Source: Actinosynnema sp. ALI-1.44 (GTDB taxonomy: Bacteria; Actinomycetota; Actinomycetes; Mycobacteriales; Pseudonocardiaceae). Taken from it: a stretch of DNA of 64,000 bases. The notes under the pieces were generated by a model. The model had not been told where the DNA came from, did no database searches, and saw only the letters and a list, made by a program, of their open reading frames with translations. Of the stretch, positions 44,394 to 53,585 are shown one piece after another; position 1 is the first letter of the stretch, and each line of letters opens with the position of its first letter. Location: NCBI RefSeq assembly GCF_001984155.1, contig NZ_MTQO01000044.1, forward strand, positions 1-64,000, written 5' to 3'. A program made the position numbers and the translations under genes.

Positions 44394-46123
44394 GCTCCTC
44401 CTCGTCCCCGGGCATGTCGCAGACCGTCGAGGACAGCGTCGACGGACAGCCGTGATTTGTGCAGCAACGCAACACCCGTGCCCAGCGCGGCGTGGTCGAT
44501 TTCCTCGGAGTCGAGCGAGGTCACCACGATGACCGGGACACGGCCAAGCACGGGGTCGGGGCGCATCGCGGCGAGGCAGTCGTACCCGTTGAGCTTGGGC
44601 ATGGTCAGGTCGAGGAAGATCACGTCCGGCGGGTCCGACGCCGCGACGAGCAACGCCGTCTCGCCATCCGTCACCTCACGGACATCGGTCGCCACGTCGG
44701 CGATCATGCGCCGGAACACCGCGCGGAACGCGTCGTCGTCGTCGACCAGCAGCACTCGGCCCAGGTGCGCGGGTTTGTCGTGGACCGGCAGCACGAGCAC
44801 GACTTCGGTGCCCTCGCCCGGTGCGCTGTGCAGCCGCAGGTCGCCGCCGAGCAGTTCGGCGAGTCTCCGCGCGTAGGGCAGCCCGAGACCCGTACCGCTG
44901 ACCCTGGTCTGCATCGGGTTGGGAACCTGGTGGAACTCCTCGAACACGAGCTTGTGTTCCTCGGGCGGGATGCCGATCCCGGTGTCGGTCACGCGGAACT
45001 CCCACTGCCCGTCCTCGCCGACGTGCGCGGCGAGTCGCACTTCACCGTGCTGGGTGAACTTCACGCCGTTGGACAAGAGGTTGCGCAGGATGCGGATGAG
45101 CATGGTCTCGTCGGTGACCAGTACCGAGTCCGCGGGTGGGTCCTCGATCACGAGTTCGACGTCACCGGCGGGCACGATCGGCCTGAGCGTGCCGCGCAGC
45201 TGCGCGAACACCGCGCGGACGTCCACGGTTCCCAGCTGTGGGCGCAGTCTGCCGGATTCCGCCTTCGCCGAGTCCAGCAGCTCGTTGACCAGGGCAAGCA
45301 GGGTCTCGCCCGAATCACTGACCATCCTGGTCTGCTGGCGCTGCTCCGGCGTCAACGGGTCGGCGGCCGGGTCCAGCAGGAGACGGGCGAGCCCGATCAC
45401 CGAGTTGATCGGGGTCCGCAGCTCGTGACTGACGTTGGCCCAGAACCGCGTTCGCGCCTCGATGGCGTCCTTGAGCTGCCTGCTCTTGTCGTCCAGTTCG
45501 GCGTACAGGGCGACCACACCTCGGTTGGTCTCCTCCAGCTCCTCGGTGATCTCGCCGTACAGGGCCATCACGCCGTGGTTGGTCTCCTCGAGCTCCTCGT
45601 TGAGCCGGACGAGTTCGTTCTGCTTGGCCTCAAGGCTTTCCAGCGCCGAGAGGAGTTCCTCGTTCTGCGCGCGCAGCTCGTCCAGCGCGCTGGACGGGGT
45701 CGATTCGGCGAGTGTGGTGCGCGCCAGCGCGAGCGTGGAACGGCTGGGCACCCTGACCGCCGACGGCAGGCGCTTCACCAGCACGATGACCCGATCCGCC
45801 TCAGTGTGCTCGGCTTTCACCTCGGTCATCAGACGAGTCGCCGACGCCCAACCGACCTGTCCACGGGGGACGTCACGACCGCCGTGCCAGGCGAACTGGA
45901 TCCGCAGCACCGGGGACGGCCGGGTGATCACGTCGAACGACACCGACACCCAGTTCTCACCGTCGAGGACGTCACGCGCCAAGTCGCTCAACGCGGTGGC
46001 GACCCGGGTCTGGTCCTGGGTCTCCATGCCGATCACCCGAGCGACTTCCCTGCCCCGTTGACGCAGCAGGAACACGTCCGACTCGCTGCGCACGCTCACC
46101 TTGAGCAGGTTCTCGATCGACAT
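44390..46123 (-). CDS. Hybrid sensor histidine kinase with degenerate RsbT-like N-terminal domain
   Basis: 577 aa. Residues 5-100 resemble RsbT (VRSESDVFLLRQRGREVARV, QTRVATALSDLARDVL), but the catalytic N-box Glu and Asn are Asp47 and Asp51. A coiled coil follows at 145-225 with two near copies of EELEETN. Then HisKA with His233 in FWANVSHELRTP, HATPase (DTGIGIPPEE, GTGLGLPYA) and a receiver with Asp505 in VIFLDLTMPK. No membrane helix, so it is cytosolic. One base separates it from the upstream phosphatase gene. It may hook two-component signalling to the stressosome. Confidence 0.86.
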   Translation of the reverse strand: MSIENLLKVSVRSESDVFLLRQRGREVARVIGMETQDQTRVATALSDLARDVLDGENWVSVSFDVITRPSPVLRIQFAWHGGRDVPRGQVGWASATRLMTEVKAEHTEADRVIVLVKRLPSAVRVPSRSTLALARTTLAESTPSSALDELRAQNEELLSALESLEAKQNELVRLNEELEETNHGVMALYGEITEELEETNRGVVALYAELDDKSRQLKDAIEARTRFWANVSHELRTPINSVIGLARLLLDPAADPLTPEQRQQTRMVSDSGETLLALVNELLDSAKAESGRLRPQLGTVDVRAVFAQLRGTLRPIVPAGDVELVIEDPPADSVLVTDETMLIRILRNLLSNGVKFTQHGEVRLAAHVGEDGQWEFRVTDTGIGIPPEEHKLVFEEFHQVPNPMQTRVSGTGLGLPYARRLAELLGGDLRLHSAPGEGTEVVLVLPVHDKPAHLGRVLLVDDDDAFRAVFRRMIADVATDVREVTDGETALLVAASDPPDVIFLDLTMPKLNGYDCLAAMRPDPVLGRVPVIVVTSLDSEEIDHAALGTGVALLHKSRLSVDAVLDGLRHARGRGGA

Positions 46124-46124
46124 G

Positions 46125-47168
46125 TCAGCCGCCGGGCAGTTTCGCGACCAGCACCGAGGCGTCGTCCCTCCGTGTGCCCGCGTCGCGCAGCAGCGTCATC
46201 GCGATAGGCAGCGGACGGCCGGCGAACAGGCGTTCCCTGCCCTGTGCCGTCCACCGCTCGGTCAGTCCGTCGGAGTGCATGACGACCGCCGCGTCGGCGG
46301 GCACGGGGTAGTCGAACGACCGGATTTTGCGGGCCTGGTGCCCGGCGATCCCCGGCAGGCAGACCATGCCGCGTTTCTGCCCCGCGGCCACCACGGCGCC
46401 GGAGATGTTGCCGATCCCGGTGAACCGGACCTGGCCGGCTCCCTCGTCCAGCTGCGCCACCGCGACCGCGCCTCCTCGGGTACCCGCGAGCGCACGGTGG
46501 ATCTGCCCGACGAGGACTTCCGAATCGCTCGACTCGGATTCGCAGAACACCCTCACCGCGAGCTGCGACGCCGATGCTGCCAGCGGCCCATGCCCGGCGC
46601 CATCGCAGAGCATCAGCAACGTGCGGCCGTCGACACGGCGTACGGCATAGGAGTCGCCGCAGATCTCCTCACCGTTGATCGGCCGTGTCACACCGGCGGA
46701 GACGTCACCAGTGGTGTCGATGCGCGTGCGACGCGGGTGGAAACGCACGGCGAGCACGGTCCCGGCGGACAGTTCGGAGTACACCTCGTGCGAATCGGCC
46801 AGCCGCAACACGGCGCCCAGCCCGATGCCGAGCGTCCCGCTCGTGGAGTGACCGTCGCGGAACACCTTGTCCATGTCACCGATGCCAGGGCCGCGATCGA
46901 CCGCGACGACCTCCACCACCGCTTCGTCGACGGTGCGGACCGAGCGCACCACCATGACGCCCTCGGTGGCGTGTTTGACCAGGTTGGTGCCCAGTTCGGT
47001 GACCGCGACCTCGATCTCGGCGACCCGTGTCGGCGAGCAGCCCAGCTTGTCGGCCAACACGCCCGCGACTCGTCTGGCGGCGCCGACCGACGACGTCTCC
47101 TCGACCCGGATCCACGCCACGTCCTGGGTCGCTGCCCGGCAGAGGGCGGCTTGGCTCACCGCGTCCAT
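46125..47168 (-). CDS. RsbT-RsbX fusion: anti-sigma-type ATPase plus PP2C phosphatase
   Basis: 347 aa. Residues 15-145 are an RsbT-type GHKL kinase domain (AEIEVAVTELGTNLVKHATE, DRGPGIGD, TLGIGLGAVLRLAD). Residues 160-345 are an RsbX/SpoIIE-type PP2C phosphatase (GEEICGDSYAV, LCDGAGHGPLA, MHSDGLTERW, RRDDASVLVAK). In Bacillus these are separate proteins that drive and reset the stressosome. Only 4 bases separate it from rsbT. Confidence 0.86.
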   Translation of the reverse strand: MDAVSQAALCRAATQDVAWIRVEETSSVGAARRVAGVLADKLGCSPTRVAEIEVAVTELGTNLVKHATEGVMVVRSVRTVDEAVVEVVAVDRGPGIGDMDKVFRDGHSTSGTLGIGLGAVLRLADSHEVYSELSAGTVLAVRFHPRRTRIDTTGDVSAGVTRPINGEEICGDSYAVRRVDGRTLLMLCDGAGHGPLAASASQLAVRVFCESESSDSEVLVGQIHRALAGTRGGAVAVAQLDEGAGQVRFTGIGNISGAVVAAGQKRGMVCLPGIAGHQARKIRSFDYPVPADAAVVMHSDGLTERWTAQGRERLFAGRPLPIAMTLLRDAGTRRDDASVLVAKLPGG

Positions 47169-47172
47169 CTAC

Positions 47173-47586
47173 TCACCGGCCCCACTTCGTCACGGTCACC
47201 GTGGTGCCCCGGCCGACTTCCGTGGTCAGGTTGAACTCGTCCACCAGGCGGCGAGCACCGCTGAGGCCGAGACCCAGTCCTTTGCCGCTCGTCCAGCCGT
47301 CGGTGAACGCCAGCTCGACATCGGCGATACCCGGCCCCTCGTCGATGAAACTCGCCCGCACGCCTCGCCTGCGCGTGTCGGCGACAATCTCGACGTCCGC
47401 GACGCCACCACCGCCGTAGGTGAGGGTGTTGCGGGCCAGTTCGCTCGTAGCGGTGACCAGTTTCGTCTGGTCGACCAACGACAACTTGGCCTGCTGGGCG
47501 TAGGACCGCACGAGCTGCCGGACACGCACGACGTCGTCGTCACGCCGGATCGGTAGTTCCTTGCGCTCTCCGGCCGGTGACGTCAC
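47173..47586 (-). CDS. rsbT: RsbT serine/threonine kinase (stressosome switch protein)
   Basis: 137 aa from GTG 47586 (GTGA overlap with rsbS). GHKL fold with intact N-box SELARN (Glu49, Asn53), IDEGPGI and SGKGLGLGLSGARRL. RsbT is held by the stressosome, phosphorylates RsbS and RsbR on stress, then leaves to activate a downstream phosphatase (family knowledge). A longer frame upstream is a shadow in rsbS/rsbR. Confidence 0.88.
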   Translation of the reverse strand: MTSPAGERKELPIRRDDDVVRVRQLVRSYAQQAKLSLVDQTKLVTATSELARNTLTYGGGGVADVEIVADTRRRGVRASFIDEGPGIADVELAFTDGWTSGKGLGLGLSGARRLVDEFNLTTEVGRGTTVTVTKWGR

Positions 47587-47996
47587 GAGAAAGCCTGGAC
47601 GGGTTCGTCGTCTTCGTCGACCTCGATCCGCACTTCCCGGTCGGCGCCGAGCCGCCGCAGAACGGCGAGGCCCTTCTCCAGGTCGAGCGCGGTGCGGACC
47701 TCGCCGAGCGTCAGCCCCAGCTCGACGAGCGTGATCGCGACCGCGGGGCGCATCCCGACCACGACCGTGTCGGCGTCGAACAGCCGCGAGATCGACGCGA
47801 TGGTGGCGAACATCCGGCCGATGAACGAGTCGACGATCTCGACCGCCGAGATGTCGATGACCACGCCGTGCGCACCGGTCGAGCTGATCCGCTCGGCCAG
47901 GTCCTCCTGCAACGCCACCACCGACTGGTCCTCGAGGTCGACCTGGATCGACACCAGCAGGACGTCCCCGATCTTGAGAATCGGTACGCGCTCCAT
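47583..47996 (-). CDS. rsbS: RsbS STAS-domain stressosome scaffold
   Basis: 137 aa. The single STAS domain starts with PILKIGDVLLVSIQVDLED and has the conserved phosphorylation serine, Ser57 in VDSFIGRMFATI (Ser59 in Bacillus). The C-terminal acidic tail (EVRIEVDEDDEPVQ) is an extension. TGATG overlap with rsbR gives tight coupling. Confidence 0.9.
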   Translation of the reverse strand: MERVPILKIGDVLLVSIQVDLEDQSVVALQEDLAERISSTGAHGVVIDISAVEIVDSFIGRMFATIASISRLFDADTVVVGMRPAVAITLVELGLTLGEVRTALDLEKGLAVLRRLGADREVRIEVDEDDEPVQAFS

Positions 47997-48847
47997 CAGA
48001 CAGCCTGGTTTCTGCGCCGCACGACGTCGACACCGGCTCGTCGCAACGCGTGCAACAACGCGTCGGCCAGAGACGCCTTCGTGGTGATGTCACCGAACTC
48101 GATGCCCAGCCCCACGATGGTCTGCGCGATCTGCGGCCGGATGCCGGAGATGGTGCACTCCGCGCCCATCAACCGGGCAGCCATGACCGTTTTGAGCAGG
48201 TGCTGGGCCACCTGGGTGTCCACCGCGAGCACGCCGGTGATGTCGATGATCGCCTGCTCCGCGCCGGACTCGACCAGCGCTTCCAGCAGCTTCTCCATCA
48301 CGACCTGGGTGCGCGCGGAGTCCAAGGTGCCCACCAGCGGCACCGCGAGCACGCCGTCCCACAGCTTGACCACCGGGGTCGTCAGTTCGAGCAGTTGCTC
48401 GGACTGCTCGGTGATGATTTCTTCCCTCGTGCGGGAGTAGAACTCGAACGTCCACAGCCCCAAGTCGTCGAGCAACGACGACAGGGCGATGACCTCACGG
48501 AAGCCGTCGTTGCCGCGCCGCTCGATCAGCTCGAACACCGCGCGCTTGAGCGCGAAGACGCCGACTGCGGTCTCCGACGGCGAGAAACCCAGCCTCGCGC
48601 GGGTCCGGGACAGCTCTTCCAGCAGGACTCGCGCGTCGGCGTACGCGTCGTCCTTGATGTCCCGGCTGCCGGTGCTCAGCGCGTCGACCAGGACCGCGAA
48701 GAACTCGCGCAGCTCGCGGTCCAGCTCGGCCTCGGTCATCCGGCCACGCAGCGACGACGCCGCCAGACCGACCCACCGGCGGATGAGCTCGTCGGCGTCG
48801 CCGCGCAACAAGTCCGCCAGCTGATCGCCTTGTGTCGGGTTCGTCAC
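47996..48847 (-). CDS. rsbR: RsbR-type stressosome sensor (RsbRD N-terminal domain plus STAS)
   Basis: 283 aa from GTG 48847 with GAGGAGG upstream. Residues 1-140 are helical (RsbRD/globin-like sensor shape without an obvious heme His), and residues 155-275 form a STAS domain. Thr174 (VPLVGTLD) and Thr211 (AVDTQVAQ) align with the two RsbR phospho-threonines of Bacillus. First gene of the operon, whose promoter must lie in 48848-48949. Signal unknown. Confidence 0.88.
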   Translation of the reverse strand: MTNPTQGDQLADLLRGDADELIRRWVGLAASSLRGRMTEAELDRELREFFAVLVDALSTGSRDIKDDAYADARVLLEELSRTRARLGFSPSETAVGVFALKRAVFELIERRGNDGFREVIALSSLLDDLGLWTFEFYSRTREEIITEQSEQLLELTTPVVKLWDGVLAVPLVGTLDSARTQVVMEKLLEALVESGAEQAIIDITGVLAVDTQVAQHLLKTVMAARLMGAECTISGIRPQIAQTIVGLGIEFGDITTKASLADALLHALRRAGVDVVRRRNQAV

Positions 48848-48949
48848 CCGTGCCTCCTCGCCACTACCTCTGTCAAACCTCGCGGTAGCTTAATGGTTGC
48901 GATCGGAACCACTTAGCCGCCACCCGAATGGCCGTTGCCCGCGTCCACT

Positions 48950-49453
48950 TCACTGCCGCCGCACGTCCCAACCCAACAGCACTGTCGTCCCGTTCTCGGT
49001 GTGACGCAGCTCGAAGTGGTCGGCCAGTACCCGCATCATGGCCACCCCGCGACCCCGCAGCCCGGCGTCCGCCGGTGGCGGACGCCACGTCCCCTCGTCG
49101 GCGACCACGACGTAAACCCTCGATCCCGCTCGGCCAGCGAACACAGTCACCGTGTCCGATCCTGCGGCCGACACCTGGTACGCGTGTTCGACCGCGTTCG
49201 CCATGGCCTCGTCGACTGCCAGCACCATGTCGTCGGCCAGCCGCGACTCGAGCTGGACAGCTCGTGACCAGCGACGCAGCGCGGTACGTACGGTCGGCAA
49301 CTGCTGGGCCGACGCGGGCGGGGTGAGGAAGACAGCGGGAGCGGTCGAGTCGACTTCGGCCATCGCCGCGCCGACGACGTCGGGTAACGTCCGCGCCCAG
49401 TCGCTCCAAGGAAGCCGGGCACCCGAAGTGGCACTGTCGATCTCGTCGCGCAT
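48950..49453 (-). CDS. RsbW/SpoIIAB-like ATP-binding anti-sigma factor
   Basis: 167 aa from ATG 49453; a TTG lies just before it. GHKL domain: MVLAVDEAMANAVEHAYQ (N-box), VVVADEGTW and GRGVAMMRVLADHFEL. Such proteins hold a sigma factor until a STAS antagonist displaces it. No sigma gene is in the window. It shares the strand with the stressosome operon but starts 100 bases upstream of it as its own unit. Confidence 0.84.
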   Translation of the reverse strand: MRDEIDSATSGARLPWSDWARTLPDVVGAAMAEVDSTAPAVFLTPPASAQQLPTVRTALRRWSRAVQLESRLADDMVLAVDEAMANAVEHAYQVSAAGSDTVTVFAGRAGSRVYVVVADEGTWRPPPADAGLRGRGVAMMRVLADHFELRHTENGTTVLLGWDVRRQ

Positions 49454-49623
49454 CAAGTCACTCGCCCTCTCCGCGCACCGGCACCTTCCATGCGCACCCG
49501 ACCTGCCGAAGGTGTACCCGGCATTCGCGCGAGCAACTCCCGGACCTCACCTGAATCGCACCGGCCAGCCGTCGCGCCCGCGAGCGCCCGAACGAGTGGA
49601 GCCGATCAGCCGACCCAGGGTGA

Positions 49624-49731
49624 TCACACCCGACGGGGCAGGGGGCCAGCCAACTCGTCCACTGTGTACAGGGATCCGTTCTCGGCAGGCTGTTCGACGC
49701 CTCCGTGCCGGTAGGACATGCGCCTGCTCAT
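49624..49731 (-). CDS. Possible 35-aa protein coupled to DUF6292 copy 2
   Basis: The ATG overlaps the DUF6292 stop (TGATG). It encodes MSRRMSYRHGGVEQPAENGS then LYTVDELAGPLPRRV. Its composition is only moderately coding-like and no counterpart follows copy 1. The rest of 49454-49730 shows nothing else. Confidence 0.3.
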   Translation of the reverse strand: MSRRMSYRHGGVEQPAENGSLYTVDELAGPLPRRV

Positions 49732-50147
49732 CAGGCGATATAACGCGACAACGCCCAAGTGAGGCGCGCTCGGCTCGTCTTGATGACAGTGGGTGGCCGC
49801 GCGCCGAATCGGCGTTCGGTCAGGGCGTGCGTGACGAACCGCGCCACGGTGTCCGGGGTGGGTAGCGGGTCGTCGCCGATGCGGGCGATGGTGATCGGCG
49901 CTTCGTCGGGGTCGGTCTCCACGGAAACGGCCCACCCGGTCCGTTCGCTCCACACGAGCATCAGGTCGCGTCCCGGCCGGGCGGGCCACCGCCTGGCCAG
50001 CGCGACGTAGGCGGTGGCCGTGTCGCTGATCTCGAAGGTCGTGCCCTCGTCGGGAACGCCGACTGCCTCGGCGACGGCGTGCAGGTAACCGGCCAGCCCC
50101 AGTGACATCTCCCAGTTGCGGTCCTGCCCCGGCCAGTGGTCCGTCAT
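49731..50147 (-). CDS. DUF6292 family protein, copy 2
   Basis: 138 aa, about 90 percent like copy 1 through residue 105 by eye (same WEMSLGLAGYL, GVPDEGTTFEISDTATAY and ALARRWPARPGRDLMLVWSE blocks); the C-terminal 30 residues differ (IKTSRARLTWALSRYIA). GGAAGG site before the ATG. Unknown function; see the module duplication. Confidence 0.82.
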   Translation of the reverse strand: MTDHWPGQDRNWEMSLGLAGYLHAVAEAVGVPDEGTTFEISDTATAYVALARRWPARPGRDLMLVWSERTGWAVSVETDPDEAPITIARIGDDPLPTPDTVARFVTHALTERRFGARPPTVIKTSRARLTWALSRYIA

Positions 50148-50473
50148 GTCGCCTTCCGTTCATCACCGCGGATGGGGTTGTTCACGCCGCACCGGTCCGC
50201 GCATGTGTTCGTTGGCGCCCACAGCTTTCGTCCACAAGGGAGATACGGTCGGGACCGCCCGGCGACGTCACGCCTGCCGCCGATGACTGTACCCCACATC
50301 TTTCACCGAACGGTGGTTCGATCGTTCGCCGTCACCCATGCCCCGCCCTGATGCCGTATGGTCGGTGTCACGAGGGCGCTGCCGGTCGCTGGCGGTACCG
50401 CCCGAATCCTTCCACGGCGCGTCGCGCTGACCTGGCGGAGGCCCAGCCAGGGACTTTCCCGCAGCGGTCGACC
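50148..50473. repeat. Divergent intergenic region, copy 2 of the duplicated module
   Basis: No gene seen. It shares short blocks with 35296-35690 (CCGTTCATCACCGCG, GACTGTACCCCACAT, GATGCCGTATGGTCGG) in the same order. In copy 1 the last block leads straight into the small gene; here it leads towards the desaturase gene. Confidence 0.6.
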
Positions 50474-50518
50474 ATGCCCACAGCCGTGGCCATCGATCCA
50501 TCGAGACGAGTATTGTTT

Positions 50519-51478
50519 GTGACCACAACCGCCCCTCCCCGCACACCTCCGAAACCGTTGCTGTCCGACCGTGCGTCCCGCACGGAACTCATCACCATCA
50601 GGGCATTCCTGATCATCCCGTTCGCGGTGCTGCTCGCAACGGTGCCGTTGGTCTGGGGCTGGGGAATCACGTGGGTGGACCTCACTGTAGCCGCTGTCTT
50701 CTACGTGGTGTCCGCGTTGGGCATCACGGTCGGATACCACCGTTACTTCACGCATGGATCATTCAAGGCGAACCGTCCACTGAGGATCGCACTGGCCATC
50801 GCGGGCAGCTTCGCCGCACAGGGCCCGGTGATCACCTGGGTCGCCGACCACCGCCGTCACCACGCCTTCTCCGACCGGGAAGGCGACCCGCACTCGCCAT
50901 GGCTGTTCGGCACGTCGCCGCGCGCACTGGCCAAGGGCTTCTGGCACGCACACATGGGCTGGCTGTTCGGCCGTGACCGCACGAACATCGACAGGTTCGC
51001 GCCCGACCTGGCCGCGGATCCGTGGATCCGGTTCGTCGACCGGCTTTTCCCCCTGTGGGTGACGCTGAGCGTGGTGCTCCCCGCGGTACTCGGCGGCGTG
51101 ATGACGATGTCCTGGTGGGGTGCGCTGACCGGCTTCCTCTGGGCCGGTCTGGCCCGGGTCGCGTTCCTGCACCATGTCACGTGGTCGGTCAACTCCGTCT
51201 GCCACATGATCGGCGACCGCCCGTTCAGCAGCCGGGACAAGTCGGCCAACTTCTGGCCGCTGGCCATCCTGTCGATGGGCGAGTCATGGCACAACACCCA
51301 CCACGCCGACCCGACGTCCGCACGGCACGGCGTCCTGCGTGGACAGATCGACATCTCGGCGCGGCTGATCTGGCTCTTCGAGAAGCTGGACTGGGCCCAC
51401 AGCGTCCGCTGGCCCACGCCGCAGCGACTGGCCAGGCTGGCCCGGCCGACGACGCAGCAGGCCGGAGGGATTCGATGA
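50519..51478 (+). CDS. Acyl-CoA (fatty acid) desaturase
   Basis: 319 aa from GTG 50519; an ATG at 50474 would add 15 residues. The three histidine boxes are intact: HRYFTH, HRRHH and HNTHH, between four membrane helices. It is the di-iron delta-9 type that uses oxygen to unsaturate acyl chains and alters membrane fluidity. It sits inside the DUF6292 module and is coupled by ATGA overlap to the small module protein. Copy 1 of the module lacks it. Confidence 0.9.
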   Translation: MTTTAPPRTPPKPLLSDRASRTELITIRAFLIIPFAVLLATVPLVWGWGITWVDLTVAAVFYVVSALGITVGYHRYFTHGSFKANRPLRIALAIAGSFAAQGPVITWVADHRRHHAFSDREGDPHSPWLFGTSPRALAKGFWHAHMGWLFGRDRTNIDRFAPDLAADPWIRFVDRLFPLWVTLSVVLPAVLGGVMTMSWWGALTGFLWAGLARVAFLHHVTWSVNSVCHMIGDRPFSSRDKSANFWPLAILSMGESWHNTHHADPTSARHGVLRGQIDISARLIWLFEKLDWAHSVRWPTPQRLARLARPTTQQAGGIR

Positions 51479-51666
51479 CCCGCCCATTGACCGACCGCGA
51501 TCGTGAGCGCTTCGCGGAAGAACGCGCCGACCAGCAAGTGAGGGCGCTGCACGTGGTCGACGGCCACGCCACCGACGACCAGGACCGGGCGATGCTGGTC
51601 GACATGCTCGGGCTGGACACGCGTGCACCACGCAGCCGCGCCCCGCACCTCGGGCCGCTGAACTGA
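51475..51666 (+). CDS. Small hypothetical protein of the DUF6292 module, copy 2
   Basis: 63 aa, overlapping the desaturase stop. Shares VDGHATDDQDRAMLVDMLGL and the following DTRAP with the copy at 35691-35897. The N-terminal 30 residues are charged and helical (DRDRERFAEERADQQVRALH). Unknown role. The spacer 51667-51948 has no supportable gene; the catalase promoter must lie there. Confidence 0.68.
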   Translation: MTRPLTDRDRERFAEERADQQVRALHVVDGHATDDQDRAMLVDMLGLDTRAPRSRAPHLGPLN

Positions 51667-51948
51667 CGACGCACCACCAGTTGCCTATACCCGGTGCACG
51701 TTCGCCGCGTCCTACGCCTGGGTTCTGCGGCACCTGCACGCGGTCGGCGCGCCGTTGCGCTCCCCCGCCCGCTGGTCAGCCAGTCGTTTCATGACGGCCT
51801 GACCAAATACTGGTTGCGACCCCCGTAGTAGTGCGTTGTACCTAAGTGTGGGCAGGCACCGAACGGGGTACTTGGCTACTGTCCGTGCTGGTCCTCGGGC
51901 CCAGCGGCAGAAGAGGACAGGAATCCACCACAACCAGGAGACCTCGAA

Positions 51949-53471
51949 GTGACCGACGTACAGCCGCAACCGACCACAACCGACAGTGGTATCCCGGTCG
52001 AGAGCGACGAGCATTCGCTCACGATCGGCGCTGACGGTCCGATCGTGCTGCAGGACCACTACCTCATCGAGCAGATGGCCCAGTTCAACCGGGAGCGGAT
52101 CCCGGAACGGCAGCCGCACGCGAAGGGCAGTGGCGCGTTCGGCCGGTTCAAGGTCACCGCCGACGTCAGCCGGTACACGAAAGCCGCGGTGTTCCAGCCG
52201 GGAACCGACACGGAACTGGTCGCCCGGTTCTCCACCGTCGCCGGGGAGCGGGGCAGCCCCGACACGTGGCGCGACCCGCGTGGGTTCGCGGTGAAGTTCT
52301 ACACCACAGAGGGTGTGTACGACATGGTCGGCAACAACACCCCTGTGTTCTTCGTGAAGGACCCGATGAAGTTCCAGCACTTCATCCGGTCGCAGAAACG
52401 ACGCGCGGACAACAACCTGCGCGACCACGACATGCAGTGGGACTTCTGGACGCTGTCACCCGAATCGGCCCACCAGGTGACGTGGCTGATGGGTGACCGC
52501 GGCATTCCCCGCACGTGGCGGCACATGAACGGCTACAGCTCGCACACGTACATGTGGGTCAACGCCTCCGGTGAACGCTTCTGGGTGAATACCACTTCAA
52601 GACCGACCAGGGCATCGAGTTCTTCACCCAGGACGAAGCCGACCAGATGGCCGCTGTGGACACCGACTACCACACCAGGGACCTGTTCGAGGCGATCGAC
52701 CGCGGCGACCATCCCAGTTGGACGCTGCACGTCCAGGTGATGCCGTTCGACGACGCCAAGACGTACCGGTTCAACCCGTTCGACCTGACCAAGGTCTGGC
52801 CGCACGGCGACTACCCGCTGATCGAGGTCGGCCGGATGACGCTGGACCGCAACCCGACCGACCACCACACCGAGATCGAGCAGGCCGCGTTCGAGCCGAA
52901 CAACCTCGTCCCCGGCATCGGGCCGAGCCCGGACCGGATGCTGCTCGGCAGGCTGTTCGCGTACGCCGACGCCCACCGCTACAGGATCGGCGCGAACTAC
53001 AAGCAGTTGCCCGTCAACGCGTCGACGTCACCGGTGCACAGCTACAGCAAAGACGGTGCCATGCGGTACACCAAGGTGTCCGACCCGGTGTACGCACCGA
53101 ACTCCAAGGGCGGTCCCCGCGCCGACACCGAACGCTACGGCTCACCGGCGGGCTGGCACACCGACGGCGAGATCACCCGTACCGCGTACACCCAGCGAGC
53201 GGACGACGACGACTGGGGCCAGCCGGGCACCATGGTCCGCGAGGTCCTCGACGACGAGGCCCGTGAGCGCTTGGTGCAGAACATCGTGGGCCACCTGCTC
53301 AACGCGGTGTCCGAACCGGTGCTGCGGCGCGCGTTCGAGTACTGGCGCAACGTGGACAAGGACCTCGGCGACGCCATCGAATCCGGCGTGCGCGCCAAGC
53401 AGGACGAGAAGGACCCCAAAGCCGAACAGCAGAGCAACCCGGCCCGGACGAGCATGCAGCGCAAGGCCTGA
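51949..53471 (+). pseudogene. katA: Monofunctional heme catalase, interrupted by a single-base frameshift
   Basis: GTG 51949 follows an AGGAG site. The first frame gives a normal catalase to GERFWV. The protein then continues in another frame as [20 protein letters not shown] and runs normally to TGA at 53469-53471. One base is missing between 52589 and 52590 (GTGAA-TACCAC; GTGAAGTACCAC would restore the frame). Distal His ([11 protein letters not shown]), Asn region ([12 protein letters not shown]) and proximal heme Tyr (RLFAYADAHR) are all kept. A repaired protein would be about 507 aa, typical of small-subunit catalases. Either a recent mutation or a sequencing error. Confidence 0.88.
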
Positions 53472-53523
53472 CCACCCGCCCGGCGCACAACACCACACCT
53501 GACTATCGGCGGGTCAACGCACG

Positions 53524-53554
53524 GCGCCGGTTCCGCTAACGTGGGAACCGGCGC
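53524..53554 (+). terminator. Hairpin after the catalase gene
   Basis: An 11-bp perfect stem (53524-53534 with 53544-53554) and 9-base loop, 53 bases after the catalase stop and before the protease start. Confidence 0.5.
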
Positions 53555-53585
53555 GACCGTGTTCCGTTCCCGTCTGGAGTCACGC

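Noticed and set aside
51667-51948. Possible short gene or recombinase relic before the catalase
   Set aside because: One open stretch exists but has no start, no family resemblance and poor coding character.
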